Positions 18,616 to 27,785 of a stretch of DNA of 64,000 nt are shown here, piece by piece. Each line of letters begins with the position of its first letter. The stretch's first letter is position 1. The DNA lies in the NCBI RefSeq assembly GCF_000423645.1, contig NZ_AUIJ01000007.1:62001-126000 (forward strand), read 5' to 3'. This DNA is from Sediminimonas qiaohouensis DSM 21189 (GTDB lineage Bacteria; Pseudomonadota; Alphaproteobacteria; Rhodobacterales; Rhodobacteraceae). A model generated the notes under the pieces. It made no database searches and was not told the origin of the DNA. It was given only the letters and a program-made list of their open reading frames with translations. The position numbers were made by a program, and so were the translations under genes.

Positions 18616-18643
18616 TTGATTGATTTTCTAACATACGTTAGAT
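18616..18643 (+). promoter_or_regulatory. Promoter with TCTAAC-N4-GTTAGA operator for the SDR/liv/etf operon
   Basis: A -35-like TTGATT (18616-18621) and a -10-like TTAGAT (18638-18643) are 16 bp apart. The palindrome TCTAAC-ATAC-GTTAGA occupies 18627-18642, so its right half is the -10 element. A protein bound here would block RNA polymerase. The site lies 40 bp before the SDR start codon and is the first promoter after the IS block. Confidence 0.75.
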
Positions 18644-18682
18644 TGCAGAAGATCCCGAATGGGGCGATAGGGAGGAGGCGTC

Positions 18683-19537
18683 ATGAGTACGGCGCAGTTC
18701 GGGTCTTCGCGAGAAGATCTATCAATACGTTCGACTGTCTATGCGCGCGATCTGTTCGCCGGAAAGACCGTCGTTGTAACCGGCGCGGGCGGTGGGCTGG
18801 GCCTGGCGATTGCCGCTCTGTTCGCAAGGCTGGGAGCTAACTTGGCAATAAACGGGCGCAACCAGGAAAAGCTGGCTTCGGCCGGTGAGTTTCTCGAAAG
18901 CCTGGGCGCCAAAGTCCTTTCCAAATCCATGACCATCCGGGACCCCGACCAGGTAGAGGATTTTGTCGGCAAGGCAAATCAGGAATTCGGTTCAATCGAC
19001 GTATTGGTAAACAATGCGGGGGGGCAGTTTCCACAGGCCGCGCTGGATTTTTCCCCGAAAGGCTGGAACGCCGTCATAGACACGAACCTCAACGGCACCT
19101 GGTGGATGATGCAATCCACGGCGCGCCATTGGGTCGAGCACAAGCAACCCGGTTCGATCGTGAACATCGTGGCCGACATCTGGCGCGGAATGCCCGGCAT
19201 CGCGCATACCTGTGCGGCCCGCGCAGGGGTCATATACCTGTCGAAATCGGTCGCAGTGGAGTGGGCCTCGCATGACATCCGCGTGAACTGCGTGGCGCCG
19301 GGCTGTTGTGAGAGTACCGGGTTCAGTCGTTATCCCGAGGATGGGGCGGCAACATTCCAGGACTCCAATCCGATGCGGCGCGCAGGCGACGAATGGGATG
19401 TGGCAGAAGGCGTTGTCTATATGGCGGCCAATTCCGGGAAATTCGTGACGGGTGAAGTTCTGAACATCGACGGTGGGCAACAGATGTGGGGCGATCCCTG
19501 GCCAACAGGGCGACCGGATTATTTTCGGATTTCGTGA
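18683..19537 (+). CDS. SDR family, trans-2-enoyl/2,4-dienoyl-CoA reductase type
   Basis: A 284-residue SDR with cofactor motif TGAGGGLG (residues about 33-40) and VNNAGG. At the usual YxxxK position it has HTCAARAGVIYLSKSVAVEW, where Tyr and Lys are replaced. The peroxisomal enoyl-CoA reductase and dienoyl-CoA reductase group has the same AARAGV...LxKSxAxEWA pattern, so an NADPH-dependent reduction of an unsaturated acyl-CoA is the best guess. An N-terminal tail of about 25 residues precedes the Rossmann fold. GGGAGGAGG precedes the ATG. It is the first gene of the operon behind the palindromic promoter. Confidence 0.75.
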   Translation: MSTAQFGSSREDLSIRSTVYARDLFAGKTVVVTGAGGGLGLAIAALFARLGANLAINGRNQEKLASAGEFLESLGAKVLSKSMTIRDPDQVEDFVGKANQEFGSIDVLVNNAGGQFPQAALDFSPKGWNAVIDTNLNGTWWMMQSTARHWVEHKQPGSIVNIVADIWRGMPGIAHTCAARAGVIYLSKSVAVEWASHDIRVNCVAPGCCESTGFSRYPEDGAATFQDSNPMRRAGDEWDVAEGVVYMAANSGKFVTGEVLNIDGGQQMWGDPWPTGRPDYFRIS

Positions 19538-19574
19538 CACGCGCGACAAATCTAATGGGGACAACAGAATCCAG

Positions 19575-20381
19575 ATGATGACCAACGGAAAAAAAGAAAC
19601 CGGGACTGACGATGGGGCGATACTGGAGTGTCGCGGGATTGAGCGGCGGTTTGGCGGTATCGTCGCTGTTTCAGATGTGGATCTCGTCATTCGACCCAAG
19701 GAGATCTTTGGCCTCGTGGGTCCGAATGGCAGCGGCAAGACAACGCTTACGAACGCGATCACCGGTTTCTACCCTCCGAATGTCGGGACTGTCCGGCTGG
19801 CAGGAAAGGAAATAACGGGCACCGCGCCCCACAAGGTTGCAAAGCTCGGGGTCGCCCGAACGTTTCAGAATCTTGCCCTGTTCAACGGGATGAGTGTTCT
19901 TGATAATATTTTGCTTGGGCGGCACATTCACATGAACCCCGGCGTTTTTCGTACGGCGTTGTATTGGTGGGCCGCACGCCGAGGAGAAATCGAGAACCGG
20001 AGAATCGTCGAGGAGGTTATCGAGTTTCTGCAGCTTGAAAGCATCCGGCACGAGATGGTCGATGGTCTTCCGATCGGCCTTAAAAAACGTGTCGAACTTG
20101 CGCGCGCGCTGGTGGCGGAACCGCAAATGCTGATCCTCGACGAGCCGATGGCGGGCATGAACCAGGAAGAAAAGGGATACATGTCCCGCTTCATCCTGGA
20201 CGCGCGCGCCGAACGTGGCGTCAGCGTTCTGCTGATCGAGCACCACATGGATGTCATCATCGGCATTTGCGACCGCATGCTGGCACTGAACTACGGCGAA
20301 ATGATCGCCAGCGGCATACCGAAGGAAGTCGTAAAGGATCCCAGGGTGATCGAGGCATACGTTGGAGGGGCGCATGGCTGA
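19575..20381 (+). CDS. livG: Branched-chain-type ABC importer ATPase, LivG-like
   Basis: A 268-residue ATPase with Walker A GPNGSGKT, a degenerate signature (GLPIGLKKRVELARAL), Walker B MLILDEPMAGMN and the H-loop LLIEHHMDV. The BCA_ABC C-terminal tail (KDPRVIEAYVGG) is typical of LivG. The frame is open upstream, but ATG 19575/19578 fits the family length. It energises the LivHM permease encoded downstream. Its 3' end overlaps the start of the synthetase gene by 8 bp. Confidence 0.9.
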   Translation: MMTNGKKETGTDDGAILECRGIERRFGGIVAVSDVDLVIRPKEIFGLVGPNGSGKTTLTNAITGFYPPNVGTVRLAGKEITGTAPHKVAKLGVARTFQNLALFNGMSVLDNILLGRHIHMNPGVFRTALYWWAARRGEIENRRIVEEVIEFLQLESIRHEMVDGLPIGLKKRVELARALVAEPQMLILDEPMAGMNQEEKGYMSRFILDARAERGVSVLLIEHHMDVIIGICDRMLALNYGEMIASGIPKEVVKDPRVIEAYVGGAHG

Positions 20382-22293
20382 GGGGGCAACATTGCAAAAT
20401 ACCGCCAACGAGACATTCGGAAAACTGTTGGCGCGGAACGCGTCAAGACATGGATCGAGTATCGCGATTCGCGAGAAAGAGCGCGGAATCTGGAAAGAAA
20501 GCACCTGGGCCGAGTATGTGGAAGAGGTTCTGGCCTGCGCGGCCGGTCTTGAGAAGATCGGTGTGAAGCCGGGCAAGGCCGTTCTCATTCTCGGTGACAA
20601 CCGCGCGCGGCTATACCAGGGCATGCTTGCGGTTTCGCTGCTCGGAGCCTACCCGATGCCGGCCTATCCGGGGGCGACGCTCGAAGAGCTTCAGCATTTC
20701 CTTGGCGAAGTCGAGATCGTTGCAGCCATCGGCGAAGATCAGGAGCAGGTAGACAAGATCCTTGAGGTGCGGACCGCGGGCGCGAGCGGCATCGCTCATG
20801 TCATATACGATGAAACGCGTGGGCTCGGGTTTTATGAAGACGACGGACTTATGTCATGGGATCACCTGATGGAAGTAGGTCGGCACGATCTCAACGAAGA
20901 CCCGAGTCTCCGAGAGGCGCTTCTGAACAGAGCAAAACCAGAAGGTCCTGCAATCTTCATGCATTCTTCGGGAACAACCGGCAAGCCGAAAGGTATCGTT
21001 CTGAGCCAGAAGAACGTTCTGGCCGCGGCCCGGAATGGCCATGCGGCGGGTGCATTTGGAGAGAATGAGGAAATTCTTGCCTATCTCCCGATGGCCTGGG
21101 TTGGGGATTATGCAATTACGGTCGCGGCGGCCCTCTCTTTCCGGTTCACCGTGAACGTGCCGGAGCGACAGGAAACGGTCGTGCGGGACATGCGCGAAAT
21201 CGCCCCGACCTTCTATCTGGCGGCACCCAGAAGTTGGGACCAGGTGCTGACGACAATCCAGGTTGGAATGGAGAATTCCACCCCATTGAAAAAGTGGCTG
21301 TACCGCTTTTTTATGGACCGAGCTGTTGCTGCCGAGACGCGTAAACTGAACGGAAAGAGCGGCGGCCTGTTGGAGCCGGTGGGCAGATTGTTGGGCGAGG
21401 TGATCGTCTTCGGCCCGATCAAGGACCAGTTCGGCATGAGCCGCTTGAAGAATGCGTTCACCGGCGGCGAGGCGATCGGCGAAGACACTTTCGTCTTTTA
21501 TCGCGCTCTGGGAATCAAGCTGCGCCAGTTTTACGGGCAGACCGAGAGCGGCGCGATAAGCGCGATGCAGGCACCGAACGAGGTCCGTCTCCATGCCGTT
21601 GGCACACCCGCGCCGGGTGTCGAGGTCAAGATCGATGAGAAAGGCGAGGTTCTGTTGCGTTCGGAGAGCGTGTTCGCCGGTTATTTCAACAAACCGGAAG
21701 CGAGTGCCGAGGCCCTTGAGGGCGGTTGGCTGCATACCGGCGACGCCGGCTATCTGGAGGAGAACGGCCAGCTTGTGGTGTTGGGGCGCGTCTCCGAGGT
21801 CATGCATACCGCCGGGGGTGAACGCTATGTTCCGAACTATATAGAAAACCGGCTCAAATTCAGTCCGTACATCAAGGATGCGGCTGTTGTCGGCGCGGGA
21901 CTGGACGAGCTGACGGCGATGGTCTGCGTGGATTTCGAAGCGGTCGGCCATTGGGCCGAGGTGAACGGCGTGCCTTACGTGTCCTATTCCGATCTGTCTC
22001 AGCGCGACGAGGTCGCGGCGCTGCTGCTCGAGGCGTTCCATCGGGTGAACAAGGCGCTCACTGAGCCATTGCGCCTGCAACGCTTTGTAAGCCTGCCGAA
22101 AGAATTAGACCCGGACGATGGGGAGATCACGCGCACTCGAAAATTGCGCCGCAAGGTCGTGGAGGAACGCTATGCCGATGTTATCGTGGCGCTCTACGAC
22201 GGTTCAACAGAGGTCCATGTAAGCGCTCAGGTGACTTACGAGACTGGGGAAATCGGGAAGGTCGAAAGAAGCCTTCCCATCAGGGAGGTGTAA
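20374..22293 (+). CDS. Long-chain-type acyl-CoA synthetase (AMP-binding)
   Basis: A 639-residue ANL-superfamily ligase. The P-loop motif is HSSGTTGKPKG, followed by YLPMAWVGDY, the adenine motif QFYGQTES and the hinge LHTGDAGYLEENGQLVVLGR. It should activate a carboxylic acid to its CoA ester using ATP via an acyl-adenylate. GGAGGGG sits before the ATG at 20374, overlapping the livG 3' end. Placement of such a ligase inside a liv operon, between livG and livH, is a recurring arrangement and suggests the imported acid is activated directly after uptake. Confidence 0.9.
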   Translation: MAEGATLQNTANETFGKLLARNASRHGSSIAIREKERGIWKESTWAEYVEEVLACAAGLEKIGVKPGKAVLILGDNRARLYQGMLAVSLLGAYPMPAYPGATLEELQHFLGEVEIVAAIGEDQEQVDKILEVRTAGASGIAHVIYDETRGLGFYEDDGLMSWDHLMEVGRHDLNEDPSLREALLNRAKPEGPAIFMHSSGTTGKPKGIVLSQKNVLAAARNGHAAGAFGENEEILAYLPMAWVGDYAITVAAALSFRFTVNVPERQETVVRDMREIAPTFYLAAPRSWDQVLTTIQVGMENSTPLKKWLYRFFMDRAVAAETRKLNGKSGGLLEPVGRLLGEVIVFGPIKDQFGMSRLKNAFTGGEAIGEDTFVFYRALGIKLRQFYGQTESGAISAMQAPNEVRLHAVGTPAPGVEVKIDEKGEVLLRSESVFAGYFNKPEASAEALEGGWLHTGDAGYLEENGQLVVLGRVSEVMHTAGGERYVPNYIENRLKFSPYIKDAAVVGAGLDELTAMVCVDFEAVGHWAEVNGVPYVSYSDLSQRDEVAALLLEAFHRVNKALTEPLRLQRFVSLPKELDPDDGEITRTRKLRRKVVEERYADVIVALYDGSTEVHVSAQVTYETGEIGKVERSLPIREV

Positions 22294-23181
22294 ATGGATT
22301 GGGTCTTTCTAACAGAGCTTGCGATAAACGGTGCTTTGACGGGTCTGTTATATTCGCTTTTCGCCATCGGCCTCGTGCTGATTTACAAAGCCTCCTCGGT
22401 CCCTAATCTGGCGCAGGGCGGGCTGACGATGGTCGGGGCCTATGTGGTTCTTGCTCTGGCGCGCGATGTGGGTCTGCCGCTTTGGGCCGCAATCCCGCTT
22501 GCCGCAGTCCTCATGTTTGGCCTGGGGTTTGGTATTGAGCGTGTTGCTCTGCGCCGTCTTGCTGGCCGACCGGTCGTCATGATCCTGATGTTGACACTGG
22601 GACTCGACATTTTCCTTCGCGGCACAACGCTGGCGATCTGGGGTGGGACATCCCGATCGATGGAGTTGGGAGTCAGCTATGAACCATTGTTCCTCGGTGA
22701 CATCTTCATCAGTCGCATCCACCTTGTCGGTGCCGGGGTCGCGATCGGTCTCTTTGTCGCCTTCATGCTGATTTTCCGCAGCCGAACCGGCATAAAACTG
22801 CGAGCGATCGCGGATGATTACATGGCTTCGTGGTCGGTCGGGATTTCGGTCGAGCGCGGCGTCGGGCTGTCCTGGGCTCTGGCATCGGTGGTTGCCGTTG
22901 CCGCAGGCGTCATCTGGGGCGAAATCCAGGGTGTCGATCAGGCGCTGTCTCTGCTGCTGCTCAAAGGTCTGGCAGTGGCTGTCCTGGGTGGCCTTGACAG
23001 TATTCTGGGTGCGGTGGTCGCCGGCATCATCCTCGGTGTCGTGGAAAATGTGGGCGCTGACTTCCTCGATCCGCTTGTCGGGGGGGGGAGCCGGGAGCTT
23101 ATCGTCGCCGCTGTGCTCATTCTTACGGTCATGATCCGTCCGCACGGCTTGTTTGGTCATCATGACATCGAAAGGGTGTAA
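22294..23181 (+). CDS. livH: Branched-chain-type ABC permease, LivH-like
   Basis: A 295-residue inner-membrane permease of the LivH family: eight or so hydrophobic segments, the start LAINGALTGLLYSLFAIGLV, and conserved ASSVPNLAQGGLTMVGAYV and GLAVAVLGGLDSILGAVVAG. GGGAGGTG directly precedes the ATG, and only a few bases separate it from the synthetase stop. It forms the transmembrane channel with LivM. Confidence 0.92.
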   Translation: MDWVFLTELAINGALTGLLYSLFAIGLVLIYKASSVPNLAQGGLTMVGAYVVLALARDVGLPLWAAIPLAAVLMFGLGFGIERVALRRLAGRPVVMILMLTLGLDIFLRGTTLAIWGGTSRSMELGVSYEPLFLGDIFISRIHLVGAGVAIGLFVAFMLIFRSRTGIKLRAIADDYMASWSVGISVERGVGLSWALASVVAVAAGVIWGEIQGVDQALSLLLLKGLAVAVLGGLDSILGAVVAGIILGVVENVGADFLDPLVGGGSRELIVAAVLILTVMIRPHGLFGHHDIERV

Positions 23182-23184
23182 GGG

Positions 23185-24258
23185 ATGTTCTATAGGCTCT
23201 CTGGTGTCCACCACGCCAACTACGTCTCCGACAGCCGCATCTTCAAGGTGCCCGCTGACCGGAATTTGGCTGTGTTCGTCCTGCTTTTCGGTCTTGCGGC
23301 GCCGTTCATCGTGCCGTCGCTCTACCTGAACAGCTACATGCTGCCTTGGCTGATCTGGACGGCTGCCGCGCTTGGGCTCAACCTGGTGACGGGGTGGGCA
23401 GGCCAGCTTCATCTGGGTTATGCTGCGGTGATGGCCGTGGGCGCGTATTCGGCGATCCACGCCGCGCGATTCGGGGTCCCTTGGGAGTTCGCCCTCATCA
23501 TCGGCGGGCTGGCATCGTCGGTGATCGGCAGCCTGTTCGCCTTTGCCGCGTTGCGGGTGAAGGGGCTCTACCTCGCGCTTACGACGCTGGCGATGCAGTT
23601 CGTGATGGACTGGGTGCTGACTCACTCGCCGACGATTACGGGGGGCTCGCACGCATCGCTCCAATCTCCGACACTGGCGCTGCTCGGGCAAGAGATCACT
23701 TCCGATGCCGGCTATTATTATGTTGCCTTCGGATGGTGCGTCTTGGTGACGATTTTCATGCTGAATCTGAAACGCACCGGGCTGGGGCGCGCCCTGGTCG
23801 CCGTGCGGGAAAAGGATTTTGCCGCCGCGATTCTCGGGGTGAACAGTTTCTACTACAAGATACTGGCATTCGCGACGTCGTCCTTTATCGCGGGGGTCAG
23901 CGGTGCCTTGCTAGTTGCGACATTCTTCTTTCTCGCCGCGCCGGAGCAGTTTTCAGTGAACGTGTCGATCCAGGTGCTTGCGATGGTAATCGTCGGTGGC
24001 CTGTCCAGCATCATCGGGTCGTATTTCGGCGTTGCCTTGATCCTGCTTGTGCCGGGCCTAGTGAACGGGATTGTCGCGGGGGGGAGTCTGTCACTTGGAA
24101 TGCAGATCAATGTCGAAACGCTGGCCCATATTCCGAATGCCGTCTATGGCGCGCTGATCGTCATAATCCTTCTGATCGAACCGCTGGGGCTCGGCAAGCT
24201 CTATGGCAACATCAGGGACTATCTGATGGTCTGGCCCTTCGATCAGCTCAGGAAGTAG
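23185..24258 (+). CDS. livM: Branched-chain-type ABC permease, LivM-like
   Basis: A 357-residue permease with the LivM hallmark LGLNLVTGWAGQLHLGYAAVMAVGAYSA and about ten hydrophobic segments, including the late VIVGGLSSIIGSYFGVALI block. It starts 3 bp after the livH stop. A 40-residue hydrophilic N-terminus precedes the first membrane helix, which is long for the family but has no better internal start. It pairs with LivH. Confidence 0.92.
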   Translation: MFYRLSGVHHANYVSDSRIFKVPADRNLAVFVLLFGLAAPFIVPSLYLNSYMLPWLIWTAAALGLNLVTGWAGQLHLGYAAVMAVGAYSAIHAARFGVPWEFALIIGGLASSVIGSLFAFAALRVKGLYLALTTLAMQFVMDWVLTHSPTITGGSHASLQSPTLALLGQEITSDAGYYYVAFGWCVLVTIFMLNLKRTGLGRALVAVREKDFAAAILGVNSFYYKILAFATSSFIAGVSGALLVATFFFLAAPEQFSVNVSIQVLAMVIVGGLSSIIGSYFGVALILLVPGLVNGIVAGGSLSLGMQINVETLAHIPNAVYGALIVIILLIEPLGLGKLYGNIRDYLMVWPFDQLRK

Positions 24259-24270
24259 AGAGGAATGACG

Positions 24271-25083
24271 ATGCAACAAAAGGTCGAAATCCAGCCCATA
24301 CTGTCGATGAACAGTGTCGAGGTGCTGTATGACAACGTTATGCTAGCAATCAAGGGTGTCTCGATTCAGGTGCCAAAGGGCAAGATGATTGCGCTTCTGG
24401 GCTCGAACGGAGCGGGCAAGAGCACCACTCTGAAAGCGATCAGTGGTCTTCTGAAGGCCGAACGCGGCCGCGTCAGCCGGGGCGAAATCAAGTTCGAAGA
24501 CACCGACATTACCGAGATGCTGGCGCAAAAGCGCGTGGAGATGGGTATTTGTCACGTCATCGAAGGACGGCGTGTCTTTGAGCATCTGACCCCGGACGAG
24601 AACCTGACGGCAGCCGCACCGGCGGGCATGTCCCGCTCAGACCTGAATGGGGAAAAAGAGAAGATATACAACTATTTCCCCCGGCTTGCCGAGCGACGCA
24701 ATTCGCTGTCGGGCTATCTGTCGGGCGGCGAGCAGCAGATGCTTGCCATCGGCCGCGCGCTGGTGACCCAGCCGAGCCTGCTGATGCTGGACGAGCCGAG
24801 CCTTGGGCTTGCGCCGTTCCTGGTGGCCGAGATCTTCGGCATCCTGCAAAAGATCAACCAAGAACAGGGCATGTCGGTTCTGCTTGTGGAACAGAACGCC
24901 CTGGCCGCACTGGAGATCGTTTCGGAAGGATATCTGATCGAGAACGGCCGCGTCGTCATGAACGCCAGCGCCGAAGCCCTCAAATCCAACTCCGACATTC
25001 AGGAATTCTATCTCGGCGGTGGAGAAGGCACGAATTTCCACAACGTCAAACATTATAGTCGACGCAAACGTTGGCTGAGTTGA
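24271..25083 (+). CDS. livF: Branched-chain-type ABC importer ATPase, LivF-like
   Basis: A 270-residue ATPase with Walker A GSNGAGKST, signature YLSGGEQQMLAIGRAL, Walker B LLMLDEPSLGLAP and switch LLVEQNA. The ATG at 24271 is chosen because GAGAGGA (24258-24264) is 6 bp from it, while the ATG at 24265 touches that site. The C-terminal extension (GEGTNFHNVKHYSRRKRW) is basic. It is the second ATPase of the transporter. Confidence 0.9.
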   Translation: MQQKVEIQPILSMNSVEVLYDNVMLAIKGVSIQVPKGKMIALLGSNGAGKSTTLKAISGLLKAERGRVSRGEIKFEDTDITEMLAQKRVEMGICHVIEGRRVFEHLTPDENLTAAAPAGMSRSDLNGEKEKIYNYFPRLAERRNSLSGYLSGGEQQMLAIGRALVTQPSLLMLDEPSLGLAPFLVAEIFGILQKINQEQGMSVLLVEQNALAALEIVSEGYLIENGRVVMNASAEALKSNSDIQEFYLGGGEGTNFHNVKHYSRRKRWLS

Positions 25084-25116
25084 GGTTCCAATCAGGCAGT
25101 GTTCAGGGAGGAAAAG

Positions 25117-26355
25117 ATGAATCAACTTACCAGTGCGTTAGCCGTAATCTCGATGATGGGCGGCCTGATCACCGGGTCGCAGGTTATGGCCGAACCATTC
25201 AAGGTGGGCGTCTGTTATGACCTCAGCAAGGCATATACATTTGCCACGCCGCAGGTCTCGCAAGCCGCGATGGATCTAGCGAAGCTGACAAACATGAAGG
25301 GCGGGATCGGCGGCGAGCCAGTGGAAGTCATCGTGCGCGACCATGGAAACGAACCACAGCGTGGGATCGAATGCTATAACAGGCTCAGCCGCGAGGGGGT
25401 CTTTGTCTTCGATACACTGTCAACGCCGGTGTCCTTGGCGATCCTACCGCGCGCGATGCAAGACGAACGCATTCTCATGCAGTCTCTGGTGGGGCGCGGT
25501 GATGCCGTGGATGGCACAGTTTTCGACTGGGTCTATCCGGTCGGCCCGACATACTGGGGCCAGGCCGCCAATGATATCGGCTATATAAAACAATTGCACG
25601 ATGGCGATCTTTCGGACGTCAAGGTCGGCTACATCTATTTCGACTACCCATTCGGGCAGGAACCGATCGAGATTCTCGAGACATTGGCGGAAAAGGAAGG
25701 CTTCGAGCTTCTGCTCTACCCTGTGCCGTTGCCCGGCAGCGACCAGTCGGGTGCCTGGTCGAAAATGCGCCGCGACAAGCCCGATCACGTGATCTCGTGG
25801 ATGCTCGGCGGTGCCCATGTCGTTGCGTCGAAAGAAATGCAGCGCAATCGCATTCCAATGGAAAAGTACATTTCGGTCAACTGGCTGAACGAAGTGGATA
25901 TCGCCAATATCGGAGCAAAGGCGGCCACCGGACTGAAGCGCGGCACCAATGTCGTCGGTGGTCTGGACGTACCCTTACGTACCGAGATCATCAGTGAACT
26001 TTACGACACCGGGCAGGGCTCCGGACCGTTGGCGAATACGCAGGATGTCTACTACAATACCGGGCTGGCGATGTATTCGATCATTTTCGAGGCAGCGCGG
26101 CGGGCGGTCGAACTGGAGGGCCTGCCGATCACGGCGCAGTCCTACAAAGCCGGTCTCGAAACTCTCGAAAAGTACGATGCGAACGGTCTGATGGCGCCGA
26201 TCACGGTGACATCGGAAGATCACGGTGGCGGCGGCAAGACGCGTATCGAGATGTGGGACGGCGAGACCTGGGTGCCACAAACCGACTGGATCTCTGCATA
26301 CAGTGATGTGGTGTGGGAGGTGGTCAAGGAAAGCTCCTCGAAATACGAGGAATGA
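25117..26355 (+). CDS. Periplasmic substrate-binding protein for the liv importer (first copy)
   Basis: A 412-residue type I periplasmic binding protein. A signal peptide (MNQLTSALAVISMMGGLITG, cleavage after QVMA) is followed by FKVGVCYDLSKAYTFATPQV, EVIVRDHGNEPQRGIECYNR and the C-lobe. AGGGAGG (25105-25111) sets the ATG at 25117; an upstream GTG at 25099 is disfavoured. It delivers substrate to LivHM. It is strikingly similar along its full length to the next gene, so the two arose by duplication. The family binds amino acids, amides, aromatic acids and other carboxylates; the ligand cannot be assigned. Confidence 0.9.
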   Translation: MNQLTSALAVISMMGGLITGSQVMAEPFKVGVCYDLSKAYTFATPQVSQAAMDLAKLTNMKGGIGGEPVEVIVRDHGNEPQRGIECYNRLSREGVFVFDTLSTPVSLAILPRAMQDERILMQSLVGRGDAVDGTVFDWVYPVGPTYWGQAANDIGYIKQLHDGDLSDVKVGYIYFDYPFGQEPIEILETLAEKEGFELLLYPVPLPGSDQSGAWSKMRRDKPDHVISWMLGGAHVVASKEMQRNRIPMEKYISVNWLNEVDIANIGAKAATGLKRGTNVVGGLDVPLRTEIISELYDTGQGSGPLANTQDVYYNTGLAMYSIIFEAARRAVELEGLPITAQSYKAGLETLEKYDANGLMAPITVTSEDHGGGGKTRIEMWDGETWVPQTDWISAYSDVVWEVVKESSSKYEE

Positions 26356-26448
26356 TGATCAGTTAGCCGAAGGGCCGGCGTCAGGGAAGGCGGTGCCGCG
26401 CTCGCATAACGATAAATTCGCCCTCCAATCAATCAATGGGAGAAGAAG

Positions 26449-27699
26449 ATGAGAACCAAACAGCATATCAAGGCGATGGTCCTTACCGCCGCATTGGCGA
26501 CAGCCGCGACAGCGGCGACTGCCCAGGACAAGGAGCCGATCCGTTTCGGACTGTGCTTCGACCTCAGCAAGTCCTACACGTTCATTTCGCCCCAGGTGGC
26601 TCAGGCTGCCCAGGACCTGGCGATGTACACCAACGAAAACGGCGGGATCGAGGGCCATCCGGTCGAAATCATCGTGCGCGATCATGGCAACGAACCACAA
26701 CGCGGCGTAGAATGCTATGAGCAGCTCAAGCGCGACGGCGTTTTCATCTTCAACTTCTTGTCCACGCCGGTCACGAACGCGGTATTGCCGCGCGCGATGA
26801 AGGACGGCAACATTCTTATGCAGTCTTTCGTCGGCCGCGGCGACGCGGTGGATGGAGAGGTGTTCGAATGGGTTTTCCCGGTCGGCCCGACCTACTGGCA
26901 ACAGGCAGCCAACGACGTCGCCTTCATCAAGGAGCAGATGGACGGCAATCTCGAAGACGCGAAGATCGGATTCATCTATCTGGATTATCCGTTCGGTCAG
27001 GAACCGATCGAAATCCTGAAGACCCTGTCCGAGAAAGAGGGCTTTGAACTGTCGCTCTACCCGGTTCCTCTGCCCGGGTCGGATCAGTCCGGCGCATGGA
27101 GCAAGGTCCGCCGCGACAAGCCCGACTATGTGATTAGCTGGCTGCTGGCCGGCGGACATGTGGTTGCCTCCAAGGAAATGCGCCGCAACCGCTTCCCGAT
27201 CGACCGCTACCTGTCGGTCAATTGGCTGAACGAAGTCGACATCTCCAACATCGGTGCGGAAGAGGCCACAGGCATCCTTCGAGGGACAAACGTGGCTGGT
27301 GGCCAGGACGTTCCTCTCGTGGAAACGATGCTCGAAATGTATTATGTCAATGGTAAGGGAAGCGGACCCGAGAACTTGGTTCACGACGTGTACTACAACA
27401 CCGGGCTGGCTATCTATTCGACCGGTTTTGAAGCCGCGCGTATCGCGATCGCCGAAGATGGCTGGCCGCTCACCCCCGAAAGCATGAAGGCTGGCTATGA
27501 ATCGATCTCCGGTTTCGATGCAAATGGCCTCATGGCCCCGGTCACGGTGACCGCGGAAGACCATGGTGGTGGCGGCAAGACCCGGGTCGAGCAATGGGAT
27601 GGCGAAACCTGGGTGCCGCTGACCGACTGGAGCGCCGACTACCTCGACGTAGTGTGGGAAGTGATCAGGGAAAGTTCCGAGAAGTTCAACGTCGAGTGA
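26449..27699 (+). CDS. Periplasmic substrate-binding protein for the liv importer (second copy)
   Basis: A 416-residue paralogue of the previous gene: signal peptide ending ATAATAQ, then IRFGLCFDLSKSYTFISPQV, EIIVRDHGNEPQRGVECYEQ and the shared block YPVPLPGSDQSGAWSK. Long identical blocks such as LDYPFGQEPIEIL versus FDYPFGQEPIEIL show a duplication that has since diverged. GGAGAAG precedes the ATG. Two receptors for one permease suggest either two related ligands or different affinities. Confidence 0.9.
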   Translation: MRTKQHIKAMVLTAALATAATAATAQDKEPIRFGLCFDLSKSYTFISPQVAQAAQDLAMYTNENGGIEGHPVEIIVRDHGNEPQRGVECYEQLKRDGVFIFNFLSTPVTNAVLPRAMKDGNILMQSFVGRGDAVDGEVFEWVFPVGPTYWQQAANDVAFIKEQMDGNLEDAKIGFIYLDYPFGQEPIEILKTLSEKEGFELSLYPVPLPGSDQSGAWSKVRRDKPDYVISWLLAGGHVVASKEMRRNRFPIDRYLSVNWLNEVDISNIGAEEATGILRGTNVAGGQDVPLVETMLEMYYVNGKGSGPENLVHDVYYNTGLAIYSTGFEAARIAIAEDGWPLTPESMKAGYESISGFDANGLMAPVTVTAEDHGGGGKTRVEQWDGETWVPLTDWSADYLDVVWEVIRESSEKFNVE

Positions 27700-27708
27700 G
27701 CTTGCCCT

Positions 27709-27734
27709 CCCCCGCGGCGATCATGTCGCGGGGG
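27709..27734 (+). other. GC-rich intra-operon hairpin after the second binding protein
   Basis: CCCCCGCG (27709-27716) and CGCGGGGG (27727-27734) form an 8-bp GC stem with a 10-nt loop just after the binding-protein stop. No T-run follows. Such hairpins after binding-protein genes often stabilise the upstream transcript or reduce read-through, giving more binding protein than enzyme. This role is inferred. Confidence 0.5.
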
Positions 27735-27785
27735 CCTCGGATCGGCATTTGCAGAAAATATGTCTTTAAAAGGGAAGCAGAAATC

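Noticed and set aside
22348-23691. 447-codon minus-strand open frame across livH and livM
   Set aside because: Antisense shadow spanning two well-supported permease genes.
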